Of a stretch of DNA of 64,000 nucleotides, positions 21,556-33,555 are shown piece after piece. Position numbers and translations under genes: made by a program. Source of the DNA: Phocoena phocoena (Eukaryota; Chordata; Mammalia; Artiodactyla; Phocoenidae); the NCBI RefSeq assembly GCF_963924675.1, contig NC_089222.1, positions 8,252,501 to 8,316,500 on the forward strand, read 5' to 3'. Numbering within the stretch: the stretch's first letter is position 1; each line of letters starts with the position of its first letter. The notes under the pieces were generated by a model, which saw only the letters and a list, made by a program, of their open reading frames with translations, was not told the DNA's origin and made no database searches.

Positions 21556-23862
21556 GTATGTATATTGAATGGTACCAGGTTACACCTTAACATGTTTTAT
21601 TCCTGGCAGCAAAACCTCTCTTGCTTCCAGAATTATCTAGTGACCTATTATCTAATGACTTACTAGTGCCTAGATATTTCACTGACCAATTTAAGAAATG
21701 ACCAATAACCACAGTTTAAATGTAGATTTGCAGGCACAAAATGAATTGTAATTATGTCTCAAGGAGGCACGTACATGAAATAATGTGACCAAAACATGAC
21801 GTTTTCTAAATGGGGTAGCAACACAGCTATTGATAAAGGCAAAGCAAATCTATTACATTTGCTCAGATCGGAATGAAACCAAAACATTTCCCACACTTCC
21901 CTTTTTCCGGAGAATGGAAAGTTCTTTGAGTGTTGTTAGTATAGCTGCTAAACTGGTCAGTTTTTCTGGTAACTAACATATTTGCAACAGGTCACTCTTG
22001 TGCTCACTGGCCAAGTTGCATCGATTTCATCTTAGGAAAAACAATCGTTCATGATTCAGTTTTATAGGCGTGTATTTCCTTCTCCAAAAATTTTGGCTGG
22101 ATTCTTTTAATTTTATTTCAAGAAGCAATTCTTTTGACATGCTGTGCTAAAGTTCTAGCTAAGGAGCTTGCCAAAATCGAAAGCCCAGAGGTAAAACAGT
22201 TTTAGCCAAGTTAACCTGAGTTCCATGCTCATTTCCATGAGATGCTTAACTAGGGTTCCACCACCCCTTGGTAGAATTATTATTAATGACAGTGTCCACT
22301 TACTGAATATTGCGCACAGAGTAATTTCTCATGTAGTCTTCCAAGAACTCTGATATCTAAAGATATCTAAGTATTGTTTTAAAAAATATATATTCGACAT
22401 GTAACATTGTGTAAGTTTAAGAAGCAAAACATGTTAATTTGATACATTTTTATATTGTAACATGATTGCCATTGTGGTGATAATTACCACTTCTATCACA
22501 TTACATAATCATCATTTCTTTATAGTGGTTGAAAAAATTAAGTTCTAGTCTCTTAGCAAGTTTGATGATTAAAATATATACGTTCTCTCTGTTCCCAATA
22601 TTGTGCATTAGACCTCTAAGACATATTTACTGCTCATTGCAAGTTTGGACCCTTAAACCACATCTGTACTCCTTCCCAACCCCTGCCGCCATTTCTAAGT
22701 GGTGTTGACCCAATTGTCCAGATGAGAAAATAGAAGCTCGGAGAGGTGAAATTATTTGTTCAAGGTGTCAGAGGTAATAGAAATTGGAGTTGGAAATCAA
22801 ACTGCCTCTGAAGGGGGTTGCTTCCAGATTCTGAGGAGTCTGGGCCTCAGGGAGTGGGACTTTGGCCCACACCAGGGCCAGATATACTCACCAAGACCAT
22901 TACAATGTCAAGGTCCCTGGAAGCCGGCCTGTTTCTGATCTAACTCTGGTTGTGAGCCCAAAATGAGAACACCAGATTAAGCAATACCATGGAGCCAAGT
23001 GCAATGCCAATTCCCTTGGAGCATTTGCCATTTCTCAGGCCCTACCCTGAGGTTCCAAAGTGCTTCAGAGCAGGCCTACTTCATGGATGGAGAGTTTTCA
23101 GATTTCAAACTAATCTGGGAACTGACCCATATCCTTGGACTTTGGACCTCTATTAGAAAATATCATTTGATATCATGGATCCTGGGAAATTAAAGGAAAA
23201 TATACGAGATACTCAATAAGTAGATACTATCATCAAATGTTCACTTTACTATGATTCATTACTTCCAAGCCCACTGTTGTTTGGCAGGTTCTAATTTCCA
23301 GGTCAAACATTTTTTTGGATCTAATTTACAGGCTTACATACATAACTGTGTTAAAATGTTTTCATTTGGGCATCCTTCATTCTAATAGAAACAAATAAGT
23401 AGGGGGAAAAAATCCAACTTGTGAAAGGGAGGTCCTGATTTATGATACAAAAGTGCTCCTAAAAGAAAGTAATTTAAATGAGTTACAAAAAATAAATGTT
23501 CACACAAATTTATCAAGGGCATGTTTTGTATTTTATAAAACAAGACCTATAAAGATAGCAAGGGAATTCATTTTTCTTGTTTAAAATTTGTCAAATACCA
23601 GTATCATCACAACTCTGGAATTAAAACCAAGAAAAAAACTCCACCTCACTTTATAATGAAACATTAGTGTGGTGATACAGTCATTGAATAAGTGTTGAAT
23701 TTGTGCATGTGGAAAAAGGTCCTTCCAAACAGACATTCCTGACTTTTTGTTCTTAGTACTTCTCATTTATATTGCATTTTATCACTTCTCCTGTTGCTCT
23801 CTTATTTTACTTCACTTAATCCTCACAGGATTAAAACTCAAACATATTGATACAGCATACAT

Positions 23863-23975
23863 AATTACATTTTTTTCACAATATCAAATAAACCACAAAT
23901 TTTTACATTTCTAATTAACCAATTACACTTTTTTCACATCAAATAAACCACAAATTTTTACACTTCTAATTAACC
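23863..23975. repeat. ~57 bp tandem duplication
   Basis: Unit one (23863-23920, 58 bp) and unit two (23921-23975, 55 bp) both run 'aattacac/t...tttttcaca...atcaaataaaccac...ctaattaacc' with a 3 bp deletion and few substitutions. This is a young local duplication in the PP2D1 intron. Confidence 0.92.
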
Positions 23976-24269
23976 ACACGAGTTCCTTATAAACATATGG
24001 GATTCTTATTTGATCCCTTAAATCCTTTTCCCCAATGATTTTATATTTAATAGCTTTGTTGAGACACAACTCACAAAGCACACAGTTCATCCAGGTAAAG
24101 TCTACAGCTCAATGATTTTTAGTATATTCACTGATACAGCCTTTTCTCCCCATCTTTTTATCTTTGAATCAAGTGTCTTCTTAGAGAACATATAGTTGGA
24201 TCTTGTTTGTATTCATTTACTGTTGTACAGTAAATGTTTGTTACAAATTTAAAATTTGTTACAAATTTA

Positions 24270-24660
24270 CCATAGATTTGGTGGCTCACACAACAGAAAT
24301 TTATTCTCTTACAGTTCAAGAAGTTCTAAACCAGCATAACTGGCCCAATGTCTTCATGGCAGTGCTCCCTCCAGAGGATGTGGGAAAGAATTTGTTCCCT
24401 GCTCCTTCCACCTTCTGCTTGGCTGCCAGTATTCCTTGGGTTGTGGCCACATCACTCTGATCTCAAATGTGCCTCCATGTGCACATTTCCTTCTTCTGTG
24501 TCTGTAGCCAAATCTCCCTCTTGTGGTTGAATTTAGAACCCACCCAGACAATCCAGTGTTAAGCATCTCGGGATCATTAATCACATCTTCAAAGTCTTTG
24601 CCATATAAGGTAACATTTACAGGCTCCAGAGATTAGGTTCTGATATCTTTGGGGATTTTA
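24270..24660 (-). mobile_element. MaLR-type LTR-like repeat
   Basis: 'acaacagaaatttattctct', 'tacagttcaagaagttctaa' and 'cttctgtgtctgtagccaaa' match a very common mammalian LTR-type repeat usually read on the other strand. The name is uncertain. No internal retroviral genes are visible. Confidence 0.5.
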
Positions 24661-25350
24661 TTCAGCCAGCCACCATGTTTGTTTGTTTGTTTTTCCATTC
24701 TGCCAAACGTTGCCTTTTGATTCAAGTATTTAATTCATTTACATTTAAGGTAATTAATTATATGGTAGGATATATGTCTGACATTTTGCTGTTTGTTTCC
24801 TATATATACATCTTTTGTTTTTCTATTCCTCCATTACTGCTTTCTTTTTTTTCCTCAACTAAGATTAGTCATCCTTTTTTTAAAAGTTTAATTTTATTTA
24901 TTTTTTTATACAGCAGGTTCTTATTAGTCATCCATTTTATACACATCAGTGTATACATGTCAATCCCAAGCTCCCAATTCATCACACCAACCCCCCCCAC
25001 CCCCCGCCGCTTTCCCCCCTTTGTGTCCATATGTTTGTTCTCTACATCTGTGTCTCAATTTCTGTCCTGCAAACCAGTTCATCTGTACCATTTTTCTAGG
25101 TTCCACATAATGCGTTAATATATGATATTTGTTTTTCTCTTTCTGAATTACTTCACTCTGTATGACAGTCTCTAGATCCATTCACATCTCAACAAATAAC
25201 TCAGTTTCATTCCTTTTTATGGCTGAGTATTATTCCATTGTATATATGTAACACATCTTCTTTATCCATTCATCTGTCGATGGGCACTTAGGTTAGTTCC
25301 ATGACCTGGCTATTGTAAATAGTGCTGCAATGAACACTGGGGTGCATGTG

Positions 25351-25390
25351 TCTTTTTGAATTATGGTTTCTCTTTTTGAATTATGGTTTT
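25351..25390. repeat. 20 bp tandem duplication within the same L1
   Basis: 'tctttttgaattatggttt' occurs at 25351 and again at 25371, with only the final base differing. Confidence 0.93.
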
Positions 25391-27682
25391 CTCTGGGTAT
25401 ATGCCCAGTAGTGAGATTGCTGGATCATATGGTAATTCTATTTTTAGTTTTTTAAGGAACGTCCATACTGTTCTCCATAGTGGCTGTATCAATTTACATT
25501 CCCACCAATAGTGCAAGAGGGTCCCCTTTTCTCCACACCCTCTCCAGCATTTGTTGTTTGTAGATTTTCTGATGATGCCCATTCTAATTGGTGTGAGGTG
25601 ATACCTCATTGTAGTTTTGATTTGCATTTCTCTAATAATTAGTGATGTTGAGCAGCTTTTCATGTGCTTCTTGGCCATCTGTATGTCTTCTTTGGAGAAA
25701 TGTCTATTTAGGTCTTCTGCCCATTTTTGGATTGGGTTGTTTGTTTCTTTAATATTGAGCTGCCTGAGCTGTTTATATATTTTGGAGATTAATCCTTTGT
25801 CCAATGATTTATTGGCAAATATTTTCTCCCATTCTGAGGGTTGTCTTTTCGTCTTCTTTATGGTTTCCTTTGCTGTGCAAAAGCTTTGAGGTTTCATTAG
25901 GTCCCATTTGTTTATTTTTGTTTTTATTTCCATTACTCTAGGAGGTGGATCAAAAACAATCTTACTGTGATTTATGTCAAAGATTGTTCCTCCTATGTTT
26001 TCCTCTTAGAGTCTTATAGTGTCTGGTCTTACGTTTAGGTCTCTAATCCATTTTGAATTTATTTTTGTGTATAGTGTTAGGGAGTGTTCTAATTTCATTC
26101 TTTTACATGTAGCTGTCCAGTTTTCCCAGCATCACTTATTGAAGAGACTCTCTTTTCTCCATTGTATATCCTTGCCTCCTTTTTCATAGATTAGTTGACC
26201 ATAGGTGTGTGGGTTTATCTCTGGGCATTCTATCTTGTTCCATTGACCTATGTTTCTGTTTTTGTGCCAGTACAATGTTGTCTTGATTACTGTAGCTTTG
26301 TAGTATTGTCTGAAGTTAGGGAGTCTGGTTCCTCCAGCTCCGTTTTTTTTTCCCTCAAGACTGCTTTGGCTATTCGGGGTCTTTTGTGTCTCCATACAAA
26401 TTTTAAGATTTTTTGTTCTAGTTCCATAAAAATTACCATTGGCAATTTGATAGGGATCACATTGAATCTGTAGATTGCTTTGGATAGTATAGTCATTTTC
26501 ACAATATTGATTCTTCCAATCTAAGAACATGGTATATCTCTCCATCTCTTGGTATCATCTTTAGTTACTTTCATCAGTGTCTTATAGTTTTCTGCATACA
26601 GGTCTTTTGTCTCCCTAGGTAGGTTTATTCCTCTTGTCTCCCTAGGTAGGTTTATTCTTTCTGTTGCAATGGTAAATGTGAGTGTTTCCTTAATTTCTCT
26701 TTCTGATTTTTCATCATTAGAGTATAGGAATGCAAGATATTTCTGTGCATTAATTTTGTATCTTGCAACTTTACCAAATTCATTGATTAGTTCTAGTAGT
26801 TTTCTGGTGGCATTTTTAGGATTCTCTATGTATAGTATCATGTCATCTGCAAACAGTGACAGTTTTACTTCTTCTTTTCATACTTGTATTCCTCTTATTT
26901 CTTTTTATTCTCTGATTGCCGTGGCTAAGGACTTCCAAAACTATGTTGAATAATAATGGTGAGAGTGGACATCCTTGTCTTGTTCCTGATCTTAGAGGAA
27001 ATGCTTTCAGTTTTTCACCATTGAGAATGATGTTTGCTGTGGGTCTGTCATATATGGCCTTTATTATGTTAAGGTAGGTTCCCTCTATGCCCACTTTCTG
27101 GAGAGTTTTTATCATAAATGGGTGTTGAATTTTGTCAAAAGCTTTTTCTGCATCTATTGAGATGATCATATGGTTTTTCTTCTTCAATTTGTTAATACGG
27201 TGTATCACATTGATTGATTTGTGTATATTGAAGAATCCTTGCATCCCTGGGATAAATCTCACTTGACCATGTTGTATGATCCTTTTAATGTGTTGTTGGA
27301 TTCTGTTTGCTAGTAGTTTGTTGAGGATTTTTGCATCTGTATTCATCAGTGATATTGGTCTGTAATTTTCTTTTTTTGTAGTGTCTTTGTCTGGTTTTGC
27401 TATCAGGGTGATGGCGGCCTCTTAGAATGAGTTTGGGAGTGTTCCTCCCTCTGCTATATTTTGGAAGAGTTTGAGGATAGGTGTTAGCTCTTCTCTAAAT
27501 GTTTGATAGAATTCACCTGTGAAGCCATCTGGTCCTGGACTTTTGTTTGTTGGAAGGTTTTTAATCACAGTTTCAATTTCATTACTTGTGATTGGTCTCT
27601 TCATGTTTTCTATTTCTTTCTGGTTCAGTCTTGGGAAGTTATACCTTTCTAAGAATTTGTCCATTTCTTCCAGGTTGTCCAT
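25361..27682 (-). pseudogene. L1 ORF2 remnant (reverse transcriptase and C-terminal domain), broken
   Basis: In transcription order, 27682-27422 holds the pre-RT segment with '[13 protein letters not shown]'. 27346-26843 holds the RT core with '[17 protein letters not shown]' and '[20 protein letters not shown]'. A frameshift just after 'LEVL' separates this from the next piece at 26841-26521, which begins at the last residues of the F-A-D-D catalytic motif. 26545-26132 and 25933-25361 carry the C-terminal part, including '[19 protein letters not shown]', a Cys/His-containing segment. ORF2p normally supplies endonuclease and RT for retrotransposition; this copy lacks the endonuclease half and cannot make a full protein. 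Confidence 0.88.
26607..26660. repeat. 27 bp tandem duplication within L1 ORF2
   Basis: Units 26607-26633 and 26634-26660 both begin 'ttgtctccctaggtaggttt'. In protein they duplicate the motif 'INLPRET'. The frame is preserved across it. Confidence 0.93.
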
Positions 27683-27871
27683 TTTATTGGCATAGAGTTG
27701 CTTGTAGTAATCTCTTAGGATGCTTTGTATTTCTGAGGTGTCTGTTGTAAATTCTTTTTCCTTTTCTAATTTTACTGATTGGAGTCCTCTCCCTCTTTTT
27801 CTTGATGAGTATTATTTTGTATTAGATAGTTTCTAGTACATCATTTTAATTCCTGTATTTCTTTTACTATA

Positions 27872-27888
<17 letters not shown>

Positions 27889-27905
<17 letters not shown>

Positions 27906-28106
27906 TTTTTTTGCGGTATGCGGGCCTCTCACTGCCGTGGCCTCTCCGGTTGTGGAGCACAGGCTCTGGACGCACAGGCTCAGCGGCCATGGCTCACGGG
28001 GCCCAGCTGCTCTGCGGCATGTAGGATCTTCCCGGACTGGGGCACGAACCCGCGTCCCCTGCATTGGCAGGCAGACTCTCAACCACTGTGCCACCAGGGA
28101 AGCCCC
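27889..28106 (-). mobile_element. Cetacean-type SINE, GC-rich subtype, antisense
   Basis: A long T tail at 27889-27912 is followed by the reversed body and the head 'ccaccagggaagccc'. 'ttactatatatata' flanks both ends, as expected for a target duplication. Confidence 0.95.
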
Positions 28107-28415
28107 CTCTTACTATATATATTTTTAAAATATATATTTTTAGTGGCTATTCTGAGGATTTAATAAAATCTTAACTTAAAAACAATTTGGCTTGCATTAA
28201 TGCCAACTTAACTTCAAGATATATATGGCATCTTTGCTCCACTATAGCTCTATTTCCTGCAGCCTTCTTTTTACTTTATAGAATTACATCTTTACACATT
28301 ACAAGCCTATAAAGTTTTATATTATTGTTTTATGTAGCTTTCTTCTAAATAAGACAGGAAAATAAAAGTGTTAAAAATAAAATACATTTTTTACTGTTTT
28401 ATATTTACCTATATA
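28107..28415. other. Unassigned AT-rich sequence, probable old L1/MER remains
   Basis: 'aacttaacttcaagatatat' and 'ctttgctccactatagctct' suggest an old interspersed repeat that I cannot name. Confidence 0.35.
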
Positions 28416-28627
28416 CAGTTGACTCCTGAACAACATGAGTTTGAACTGTGTGGGTCCCCTTATATGCTGAATGTTTTCAATAGTAAACACACTATTACAG
28501 AATCCATGGTTGACTGAATCTGTGAATATGGAACTGCAGATATGGAGGGCTGTCTATTGGACTTGAATAACCACAGATCTGTTGTGTCCTGAACAGTGCT
28601 CCCCAGATACTGAAAGACAACTGTAGT
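28416..28627 (+). mobile_element. Tigger/MER2-like DNA transposon fragment
   Basis: 'acagttgactcctgaacaac' followed by 'gtttgaactgtgtgggtccc' is a typical Tc1/mariner-Tigger terminal sequence. The right end 'agacaactgtag' is consistent with its inverted repeat. Much of the interior is missing. Confidence 0.7.
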
Positions 28628-28797
28628 TACCTTTCTTTTTTTGTGTGGGTTTGAGTTACAATCTAGTGTTTTCACTTTTGCCTGAAAGACTCCCTTTAGC
28701 ATTTCTTGTATGGAAAGTCTACTAATGATGAATTCTCTCAGTCTTTTTAAACTGGGAATGTGTTAATTTTTTCATTTTTAAAAGGATAGTTTTGCTT

Positions 28798-29001
28798 TTT
28801 TTTTTTTTTGCGGTACACGGGCCTCTCACTGTTGTGGCCTCTCCCATTGCGGAGCACAGGCTCCGGACGTGCAGGCTCAGTGGCCATGGCTCATGGGCCC
28901 AGCCGCTCTGTGGCATGTGGGATCTTCCTGGACCGGGGCACAAACCCGTGTTCCCTGCATCAGCAGGTGGACTCCCAACCACTGCACCACCAGGGAAGCC
29001 C
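28798..29001 (-). mobile_element. Cetacean-type SINE, GC-rich subtype, antisense
   Basis: The T-tail is at 28796-28809, the body is reversed, and the head 'ccaccagggaagccc' ends at about 29001. A plus-strand copy lies 466 bp to the right. Confidence 0.95.
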
Positions 29002-29466
29002 TATTGATAAATTTTAAAACATTTTTCATGCAGTTAATTCTAATGCCTAGACTTCCTCACGGACAGCTTCTATTGACTTTCTTTCCTGTATATTGGCTAT
29101 GCTTTCATTACTGTTTCATTACTCTCTCATTACTCTTTTTTTGTTGAAAACTGGACATTTAAAATAATATAGATGCCCTCCCTCTCCAGGGTTTGTTGTT
29201 GCTACTGTTTTGTGACTTTTATGAACTAATTCTGTAGAGTCTATATTCTGTCATGTGCAGACAAAAAGCCTGTGCTTGGTTATCTTAGTGTTCAGCTAAG
29301 GACTAGATGGAGATTTCCTTATATACCTACTACTAATAGCATGTCTTCCAGTCTTTGCTGAGGCTCTGACTTTTTTGAGGCTTGTCTTGTAAAACATGGC
29401 AGGCAGTTTAAAATTCTGCCTATGCTTTTACTTCCTACTTGTGTTAATCATCAAGATTAGTCACAG

Positions 29467-29681
29467 GGCTTCCCTGGTGGCGCGGTGGTTGGGAGTCCGC
29501 CTGCCGATGCAGGGGATGCGGGTTCGTGCCCCGGTCCGGGAGGATCCCGCGTGCCGCGGAGCGGCTGGGCCCGTGGGCCGTGGCCGCTGGGCCTGCGCGT
29601 CCGTAGCCTGTGCTCCGCGGCGGGAGAGGCCACAGCGGTGAGAGGCCCGCGTACCGCAAAAAAAAAAAAAAAAAAAAAAAA
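29467..29681 (+). mobile_element. Very young, CpG-rich cetacean SINE
   Basis: This full-length copy has most CpG sites still intact (for example 'cccgcgtgccgcggagcggc') and a ~24 base A-tail. A perfect 'agattagtcacag' target duplication flanks it. Little CpG decay implies recent insertion compared with the other copies here. Confidence 0.97.
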
Positions 29682-29693
29682 GATTAGTCACAG

Positions 29694-30654
29694 GTGAGAA
29701 ATTAAGGCTTGTTCAGGTCCTGGGCATGTATACAGCCTGCACATGTGCATGCTTTTCTGTTTCCCCAAGAGTATGTTTGAGCTTTTCAAAACCCTCTATA
29801 AGTTCTCATTCTTCAGCTCTTTCTTATATTTTTTGCAGTAGTCTCTTAGGATGCTTTGATCCTCTTGTCATCCCCAGATGCTTTCACTGCCTCAGGCAAG
29901 TGTGATTTTAAACAATTGCTGCTGATTGGTTTTGGCAAACACACTGAGGATGAGTTATTTGCATGGAGTAAGCTCTGAGTCAAGTCAAATGATGACAAGA
30001 TTTGAGAATGGAGCTTTCCTCAGGGACTTGCAAGATAGTTCACATAAAGACAATTCTCCGGGGATAGATAATTTTAGGGAGGTCTAAAGCCATCCTTTCT
30101 CCTGCAGAGGCTGCTAGACTGTTGATTGCAGAGCTAGCATCACTATAAAACGTTTGGTTTTCAAGGCTACTGCAGAGCTGAAGACAAGTGGTTGGAAGTA
30201 GGCCAAGTTACAAGGACATGACCACTTGGTTTTACCTACTTTGTTTCTCTTCAATGTTTCTCAGATTTTTGCAAGCCTTTGGTTAATTTCCAGCATTTTA
30301 GAAAAGTTGACTTTAACAATTCTTGTCAGTGTTCTCATTCCTTTTCCTGAGGAGTAGATTTTCAGAGATCCTTACTCTGCAATATCTAATCTTTTCTTCT
30401 GCAATATTGAACCTGCTGTTAATCACATCCAGTGTACTGTTCATTTTAAATTTTGTATTTTCATCTTCAGAAGTTTGATTTTTAAAATTATCTTCCATGT
30501 CTGAATTTAACTTTTTGAACACAGGCAATGCACTTATAACATTGAGAGTTCTTGCCTACTAATTCCAACATCTGCATCAGTTCTGGGCTGGTTTCAATTG
30601 ATTTTTCATTGTATTATGGGTAGTATTTCCCTGCTTATTTGCATGCTTGCTGTT
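29694..30654. other. Unassigned intronic sequence
   Basis: I see no exon or RNA gene. The antisense 71-codon frame at 30313-30528 has no recognised family and is probably repeat-derived. Confidence 0.35.
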
Positions 30655-30790
30655 TTTAGTTTCTTAGGGCTGCCATAACAAATTAGCCGAAACTTGGCAG
30701 CTTAAAACAACGAAAATCCATTCTCACAGTTCTGGAGGCTAGTTGACCAAAATCAAGGTGTTTGCAAGGCCATATTTCTTTCCTCCACTG
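30655..30790 (-). mobile_element. MaLR-type LTR-like fragment
   Basis: 'cttagggctgccataacaaa', 'cagcttaaaacaacgaaaat' and 'ctcacagttctggaggctag' match the same repeat type as 24270-24660. Confidence 0.55.
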
Positions 30791-31454
30791 TTCAGCATCA
30801 GTTTGAAATAGTCCATTATTCTGGCAGTCTGCGTGGTGGGTGAGAGGCATATATTTATTTTTGGTTCAATGTTGCAGTGAGGGCGTGGTTCTTTGGGCTC
30901 CTAGCTTTGTTGGGGAGAACCACTAGTTTTCCCCACCTTGAACAAGCCCTAGGTTTTGTTTCCTGTTCCATAACCCCGTGAAAAGTCTAAGCTCAGTTAT
31001 TCAGCTCAATAAATGCTCTCAGGTAAAAACTGGCTTTTGCTCTTGGCATACTCTGGGATTCAGCCATTATTCTTTTGATGGGAGAATTCTTTACTTTCTT
31101 ACTAGCTCAACAATGTACATGACTTAAAAGTATATACATTATCCAGGATATTTTCCTATTCTCAGTGGGAGTCAATCCAAGACCCACACTGGCACATTAC
31201 TGCTCCTTTGTAATATTTGAGTGTTTTAGTGTATCTGCTATTGCAGTATCTTTATGTCTAGATTATACATATTTGTTAATACCTTCTTTTAATGAGGCCC
31301 CAGAAACTACCTTTTTTTCCTAGTGTCCTTGTTCTCTGTCCTGTGAGCTCACTCTAGCTCCAGAGGCCAAGGCATGACTTTACCCACTACTTCCCTATTA
31401 CTCACAATTCTTTATTTGTTCCTCAAGCCCCCTTTCTTTTCTCTTCTTAAGGTT
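30791..31454. other. Unassigned intronic sequence
   Basis: No gene, RNA or named repeat was recognised. Confidence 0.4.
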
Positions 31455-31590
31455 AACAATGACTCCTTTATCTAATCCTCACAACCTGTGAGGTAAGAAT
31501 AATCCCATTTTAGTAGAAGCTTGAGGCTCACCAAAGCCTTATATATGGTTATATCATTAGTGAGCCAGAACCCATGTCCTTTAAAGTCTC
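31455..31590 (+). mobile_element. MIR SINE fragment
   Basis: 'tctaatcctcacaacctgtg', 'ggtaagaataatcccatttt' and 'gtgagccagaacccatgtcc' match MIR in plus orientation. Confidence 0.65.
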
Positions 31591-31826
31591 ATTACTTCAA
31601 ATGAACACCAGCAGCTTCCTGCTTCTAAGGTGTCCCTTCATTCTTATGTGTCTTCACCTTCCTCATTCACAACTGATGCTGTGTACGCAGATCTTTTAAT
31701 TTGTTGTGATTTTCCTATCTAGATGTGATTGTCCTTAGTGGTTAAATAAGTTGCTTTTAAAATTACTTCCAGCCCCATCTTTTCCCCCTAAAACCGAATT
31801 CAACTCCAGAATCACCTTAAGCAGGG

Positions 31827-31833
31827 GAAAAAA

Positions 31834-31883
<50 letters not shown>

Positions 31884-31885
31884 TA
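31827..31885. repeat. Compound poly(A)-(TA)n-(CA)n microsatellite
   Basis: An A-run of about 23 bases is followed by about 11 TA units and then CA units. It is likely highly length-variable. Confidence 0.95.
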
Positions 31886-31890
31886 TACAT

Positions 31891-33067
31891 ATTCTTAAAC
31901 AACACTGACCTTTTATAGACTTTTCCTTCCTCATCTCCCTTTTTTGGGGTATGTTGGTTTGTATATATGTGGACTCACATATATACAAACTGGATTCTGA
32001 GAATATAATCAACAAATATTTGACAGATAGTTGAGACTGATGTGTGAAGTACTGTTAGGCTCCAGTTGGAAAATGGTGAACTTGAGTTTCATGCTCACAC
32101 ATCTTACAAAACAATCAAAGGAATCTTTTGAACATACAGTGAAAACTAGCTCCACATCAATAAGGCTCTCATGCTAATCACCAGTAGGAAGAGTCAATAC
32201 ATGGCACCCATGCTTACAATTTCAGCCTTTTGCCAAAATTAGAATCCTGAAAAAAACTGGATGTAAGTTGTTTTCCTAACCTCATCTACAGGTGTTTCTA
32301 CTATGCTTCCATTTTAGGGATACTTCACTAGGGTTTAAATTTCCTGTTTATGCTGCTTTTCAACTGCTCCCTTTTCTTTCTCCAATAACTATTTCCTCAT
32401 TTCGCAAGTTCCAAGTTCTTGCTCCCTACTCCCTTAAGCCTATAACTCTTTTTAAGGATTTTCTTATAGTGTTTTTTTAAATGGGTCTGAAATGAAACAT
32501 TCATAGCTTCATCTCAATCTCTTTTGGATACTCTCTTCAGCTGCTTTTCCCCTTCATGGAACAGAAAGGAAAATAACCTTTGTCAAGCGTCTACTTATTA
32601 AATTACCTTCTTAAACTCGACAAAAAATACTGCAGGTGGTAAATTGTTATGGAAATAAAGTGACTTAATGAAAGTCACACAGACAAAACTGGGATTGAAG
32701 TACCAAGTAGCAAGCTCTCAAGACTTTCCTCTTCCCCATGCTGCTGCTTCTAAGCCAAGCCATCTTTTTATCCAGGGCACTCGTGCACCTTAGGGATGTT
32801 TCCTTTTCTCATCACCATGTAACATTTCTCTTACTCTTTCCTCCAGTCCTTTCCTAAAACTTCCGTTTAAATGACCTTCATGGCCCCATCTGGAAAAAAA
32901 AAAAAAAAAGATCTTGCTCATTCAGATCTAGAATTCCGTTTGGGATTGATTCTAGAGGTCATTCTGAAGTTGACGGGGACACTCCTTTTCACAAACTAGA
33001 GACAACCCAGCAATTGCAGAAGGCAGTTATGTCATTGCCTTCTGCATAAGGAACACTTTGCCTGACT
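31891..33067. other. Unassigned intronic sequence
   Basis: There is no coding exon or clear repeat apart from an A-run at 32895-32909. A weak MIR-like segment may lie at 32640-32750. Confidence 0.4.
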
Positions 33068-33080
33068 ATACGTGTCATCT

Positions 33081-33395
33081 ATTTTATTATTTATTTTATT
33101 GCTGAGTTGGGTCTTTGTTGCTGCGCACAGGCTTTCTCTAGTTGCGGCGAGTGGGGGCTATTTGTGGCAGTGTGCAGGCTTCTAATTGCGGTGGCTTCTC
33201 TTGTTGTGGAGCACTGGCTCCAGGTATGCGGGCTTCAGTAGTTGTGGCTCGTGGGCTCTAGAGCAGGCTCGGTAGTTGTGGCGCACAGGCTTAGTTGCTC
33301 CTCAGCATGTGGGATCTTCCTGGCGCAGGGCTCGAACTCATGTCCCCTACATTGGCAGGCGGATTCTTAACCACTGCGCCACCAGGGAAGACCCC
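33081..33395 (-). mobile_element. CHR-type SINE, long subtype, antisense
   Basis: The reversed CHR body ends at 'caccagggaagacccc'. A perfect 13 bp target duplication 'atacgtgtcatct' lies at 33068-33080 and 33396-33408. Confidence 0.96.
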
Positions 33396-33498
33396 ATACG
33401 TGTCATCTTAAAAAGGCTTAAATATCATCTCAAAGCAGTTCATTTTAGTTCCCATTAATGTCCTTAAACATGTTGCCCTTCCAGTAACACTGTTCCTT

Positions 33499-33555
33499 TT
33501 TTTTTTTTTAATTGGAGTACAGCTGATTTACAATGTTGTTAGTTGCAGGTTCCAC
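33499..33555 (-). mobile_element. L1 3' tip, antisense
   Basis: A T-run then 'attggagtacagctgattta' and 'caatgttgttagttgcaggt' show the last ~55 bp of an L1, an extreme 5' truncation. Confidence 0.75.

Larger units (their letters stand above)
24877..27888 (-). mobile_element. 5'-truncated L1 LINE, ~3 kb, antisense to PP2D1
   Basis: This is the largest repeat in the window. On the minus strand it has the ORF2 reverse transcriptase and C-terminal region, then a 3'UTR ending near 24877-24910 ('ttattttttataca' tail side). It has at least one frameshift and two internal short duplications. A GC-rich SINE has inserted near its upstream boundary at 27889, within (TA)n sequence. Confidence 0.9.
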
